A DNA stretch of 21,276 bases from a virus: positions 1 to 21,276 of IMG/VR virus record IMGVR_UViG_3300037319_000024; one strand, written 5' to 3'. The first letter of the stretch is position 1, and each line of letters opens with the position of its first letter. Shown in pieces: positions 20,350-21,276 of the stretch. The position numbers and the translations under genes were made by a program. The notes beneath the pieces were generated by a model. It was not told the origin of the DNA and did not search any database. It saw only the letters and a program-made list of their open reading frames with translations.

Positions 20350-20564
20350 GTCATCCCTCCTGTGTATTTGTTGAGACCCTTGAGGTCGTTGGGATTGGTG
20401 ATGAGGGTCGCACCTTGCTTGTGGGCGATGGGTGCTACTGTCCAACCGGCTCGTTGTTGGACGGCGTATGTATCACCGCAGTCTAGGCAGAAGTTGTACC
20501 CGAGTTGTTTTCGGCGTGGGTCAAAGGACTGGCCGCATGAACGGCAGTGAGCTTTGATTGGCAT
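20346..20564 (-). CDS. Phage zinc-ribbon protein, first gene of the cluster
   Basis: The 72-residue protein has C7-x2-C10 and C26-x2-C29 (CRSCGQSFDPRRKQLGYNFCLDCG is one continuous ribbon from 7). TVAPIAHKQGATLITN and DLKGLNKYTGG follow. The 'CxxCG..F.PRR...GY..C..CG...A ... P.HK ... T...DL.GLN' layout recurs in early regions of tailed phages. A DNA- or RNA polymerase-binding role is plausible because it is the first gene made from the main promoter, but that is inference. The start follows AAAGGAGACCACC. Confidence 0.8.
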   Translation of the reverse strand: MPIKAHCRSCGQSFDPRRKQLGYNFCLDCGDTYAVQQRAGWTVAPIAHKQGATLITNPNDLKGLNKYTGGMT

Positions 20565-20587
20565 GGTGGTCTCCTTTGCGTGGTTGA

Positions 20588-20602
20588 GTAGTGAGTCACT
20601 AC
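20588..20602. repeat. Dispersed palindrome copy 9 (GTAGTGAGTCACTAC, perfect arms)
   Basis: In the 5' leader of the leftward operon, about 70-80 bases after the main promoter and 24 bases before the first gene. The centre GAGTC is a GANTC site. This is the position expected of an operator or roadblock. Confidence 0.92.
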
Positions 20603-20672
20603 AGTTGGGTGGTTGGTTGGTTGACTGGTCGGCAGGTGGGGCAGCAAGTGCTCTTCCTCACGACATATACCT

Positions 20673-20701
20673 ATAATAGCAGGGTTCTTCACCAATGTCA
20701 A
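20673..20701 (-). promoter_or_regulatory. Strong leftward sigma70-type promoter of the whole cluster
   Basis: On the minus strand a consensus -35 TTGACA (20696-20701) and a -10 TATTAT (20673-20678) are separated by exactly 17 bases, and TGC before the -10 gives an extended -10. Transcription should start near 20,665 and enter the zinc-ribbon gene at 20564 after a leader of about 100 bases. No other promoter of this quality was seen on the minus strand, so most of the 44 genes probably depend on it. Confidence 0.85.
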
Positions 20702-20715
20702 GTTTTCTGAGTAGT

Positions 20716-20790
20716 TATAGTGGTGTGTGGTGGGGCCTGATGTCGTGGGGTGGTGGCTGATGGTGCTCAGTGGTGTGGCGTGTGTTACGG
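20716..20790. other. GT-rich, strand-asymmetric block upstream of the promoter
   Basis: The plus strand is almost pure G and T (runs such as TGGTGTGTGGTGGGG and GTGGGGTGGTGG) with few A or C. It lies between the main promoter and the iterons. A smaller TTGG-repeat stretch lies at 20604-20625. Such asymmetry can favour unpaired DNA, G-quadruplex or R-loop formation near origins. There is no gene here. Confidence 0.6.
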
Positions 20791-20791
20791 G

Positions 20792-20941
20792 TAATGTTCT
20801 CGTGCTACGGTAAAGTTCTTTAAGTATGGTGGTGTATGGTGGGTGTTAATTGGCTAAGTGTTTGATTACAAACGAATGTTCTGCGTGTTTTGTAATGTTC
20901 CGTGCTAAGTCATTGATATTACAGCAATGTTCTAATGTTCC
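20792..20941 (-). repeat. Iteron array, left half (TAATGTTCC orientation)
   Basis: Five copies of the 9-base element in the TAATGTTC(C/T) orientation or with one change lie at 20792-20800, 20874-20882, 20893-20901, 20925-20932 and 20933-20941; the last two are adjacent. They are the reverse complement of the right-half copies. The rest of the stretch holds no gene. Confidence 0.8.
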
Positions 20942-20969
20942 TCGAATCCCAGACAAGCGAGGGTTTTTT
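20940..20969 (+). terminator. Weak rho-independent terminator-like element, rightward
   Basis: CCTCG (20940-20944) and CGAGG (20958-20962) can pair around a 13-base loop, followed by a run of six T (20964-20969). The stem is short and the loop long, so this is tentative. It would stop transcription moving rightward into the right iteron half. Confidence 0.35.
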
Positions 20970-21039
20970 GAAAAGTTTAAAGGAAGGGTGGTATCGCATT
21001 AGAGGGGGGGTCGCATACGTAGAGCTATTATTTTTTAAA

Positions 21040-21141
21040 GGAACATTAGGAACATTAGGAACATTATAACTTTTTCAATAACTTACAGAGGGTCCAAAAA
21101 GAACTTCTTCGGAACATTAGGAACATTGCTGTGGAACATTA
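21040..21141 (+). repeat. Iteron array, right half (GGAACATTA orientation)
   Basis: Three exact tandem copies lie at 21040-21048, 21049-21057 and 21058-21066. A further pair is at 21111-21119 and 21120-21128 (the last ends in G), and one more at 21133-21141. An AT-rich tract (TATTATTTTTTAAAG) precedes the tandem triplet. Tandem iterons beside AT-rich DNA are typical of replication origins and of arrays bound by an initiator or regulator. Confidence 0.88.
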
Positions 21142-21179
21142 CCCCCTTAATTGCGTGGGTACGCGTATTTTGTGTGTTT

Positions 21180-21194
21180 GTAGTGCCTCACTAC
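21180..21194. repeat. Dispersed palindrome copy 10 (GTAGTGCCTCACTAC)
   Basis: Intergenic, 12 bases before a possible rightward -35 box. Outer five-base arms are intact; the middle is GCCTC. Confidence 0.82.
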
Positions 21195-21206
21195 CAATTT
21201 AGGGGG

Positions 21207-21235
21207 TTGACCTGCGCCAAAACAGATAGTAAAAA
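21207..21235 (+). promoter_or_regulatory. Possible rightward promoter
   Basis: TTGACC (21207-21212) is followed after 17 bases by TAAAAA (21230-21235), a weak -10. If used, it would transcribe genes beyond the right edge, divergently from the main operon. The -35 is good but the -10 is poor, so confidence is limited. Confidence 0.35.
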
Positions 21236-21250
21236 ACACGTAGTGTTTTT
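21232..21250. other. AT-rich inverted repeat near the right edge
   Basis: AAAAACAC (21232-21239) and GTGTTTTT (21243-21250) are perfect 8-base arms around GTA. It could be an operator over the start of the possible rightward promoter or a short terminator hairpin. The remaining bases to 21276 show nothing else. Confidence 0.45.
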
Positions 21251-21276
21251 CACCAAGCACTTTTCACCCCTACATC

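Noticed and set aside
20483-20701. A minus-strand open frame upstream of the zinc-ribbon gene
   Set aside because: It would start at the -35 box of the main promoter, so it could not be transcribed from it, and it overlaps the zinc-ribbon gene out of frame.

Overview
This window looks like the early/replication arm of a bacteriophage genome. I call 44 protein genes, all on the minus strand, so transcription runs from about 20,665 leftward to the window edge at 1. Almost every gene overlaps the next by 1-20 bases or sits a few bases away, usually as ATGA, TAATG or TGATG stop/start overlaps, and most have a clear AGGAG-type ribosome binding site. Phage origin is supported by this packing, by many very small genes, by a T7 gp1.7-like DUF3310 gene and by a compact set of replication enzymes. 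The host is not shown directly. A marine or other alphaproteobacterium is my inference, from general resemblance to roseophage/SAR116-type phage replication modules and from GANTC sites in a repeat family. No structural, lysis, integrase or tRNA gene is visible.

Layout, in transcription order (right to left). 20,565-21,276 has no genes. It holds a strong leftward sigma70-type promoter (20,673-20,701), a GT-rich block and about eleven copies of a 9-base iteron (GGAACATTA), pointing one way on the left half and the other way on the right half; this is a candidate replication origin or regulator array. 20,564-15,954 holds a zinc-ribbon protein, an unknown protein, a DUF3150-like protein, a MoxR-type AAA+ ATPase, small proteins, a Myb/GcrA-like DNA-binding protein and a metallopeptidase/VWA protein. 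Together these form a MoxR-VWA-type chaperone module. 15,952-14,639 holds conserved but unassigned phage genes and a DnaJ-like zinc finger. 14,598-11,490 is a block of 13 very small genes that looks like an accessory region, with a partial gene duplication and repeated gene-boundary sequences. 11,472-8,916 holds an HTH protein and unassigned phage proteins. 8,830-1 is the replication/recombination module: VRR-NUC nuclease, DUF3310 protein, a second HTH protein of the same type, family A DNA polymerase with 3'-5' exonuclease, Cas4/RecB-like nuclease, HNH-like protein, SNF2-type helicase, excisionase-type HTH, probable ssDNA-binding protein and an AEP primase cut by the window edge.

The most unusual feature is a dispersed 15-base palindrome, GTAGT-N5-ACTAC (best form GTAGTGAGTCACTAC), with ten clear copies between 3,823 and 21,194. 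Copies lie between genes, at gene ends where they supply tandem TAG-TGA stops, and inside genes, where three of them encode Gly-Ser-(Gly/Asp)-Ser-Leu linkers in the chaperone-module region. They resemble dispersed operators (compare mycobacteriophage stoperators) that could tie the whole early region to one DNA-binding protein. The MoxR/VWA/DUF3150-like module is the second main point of interest.
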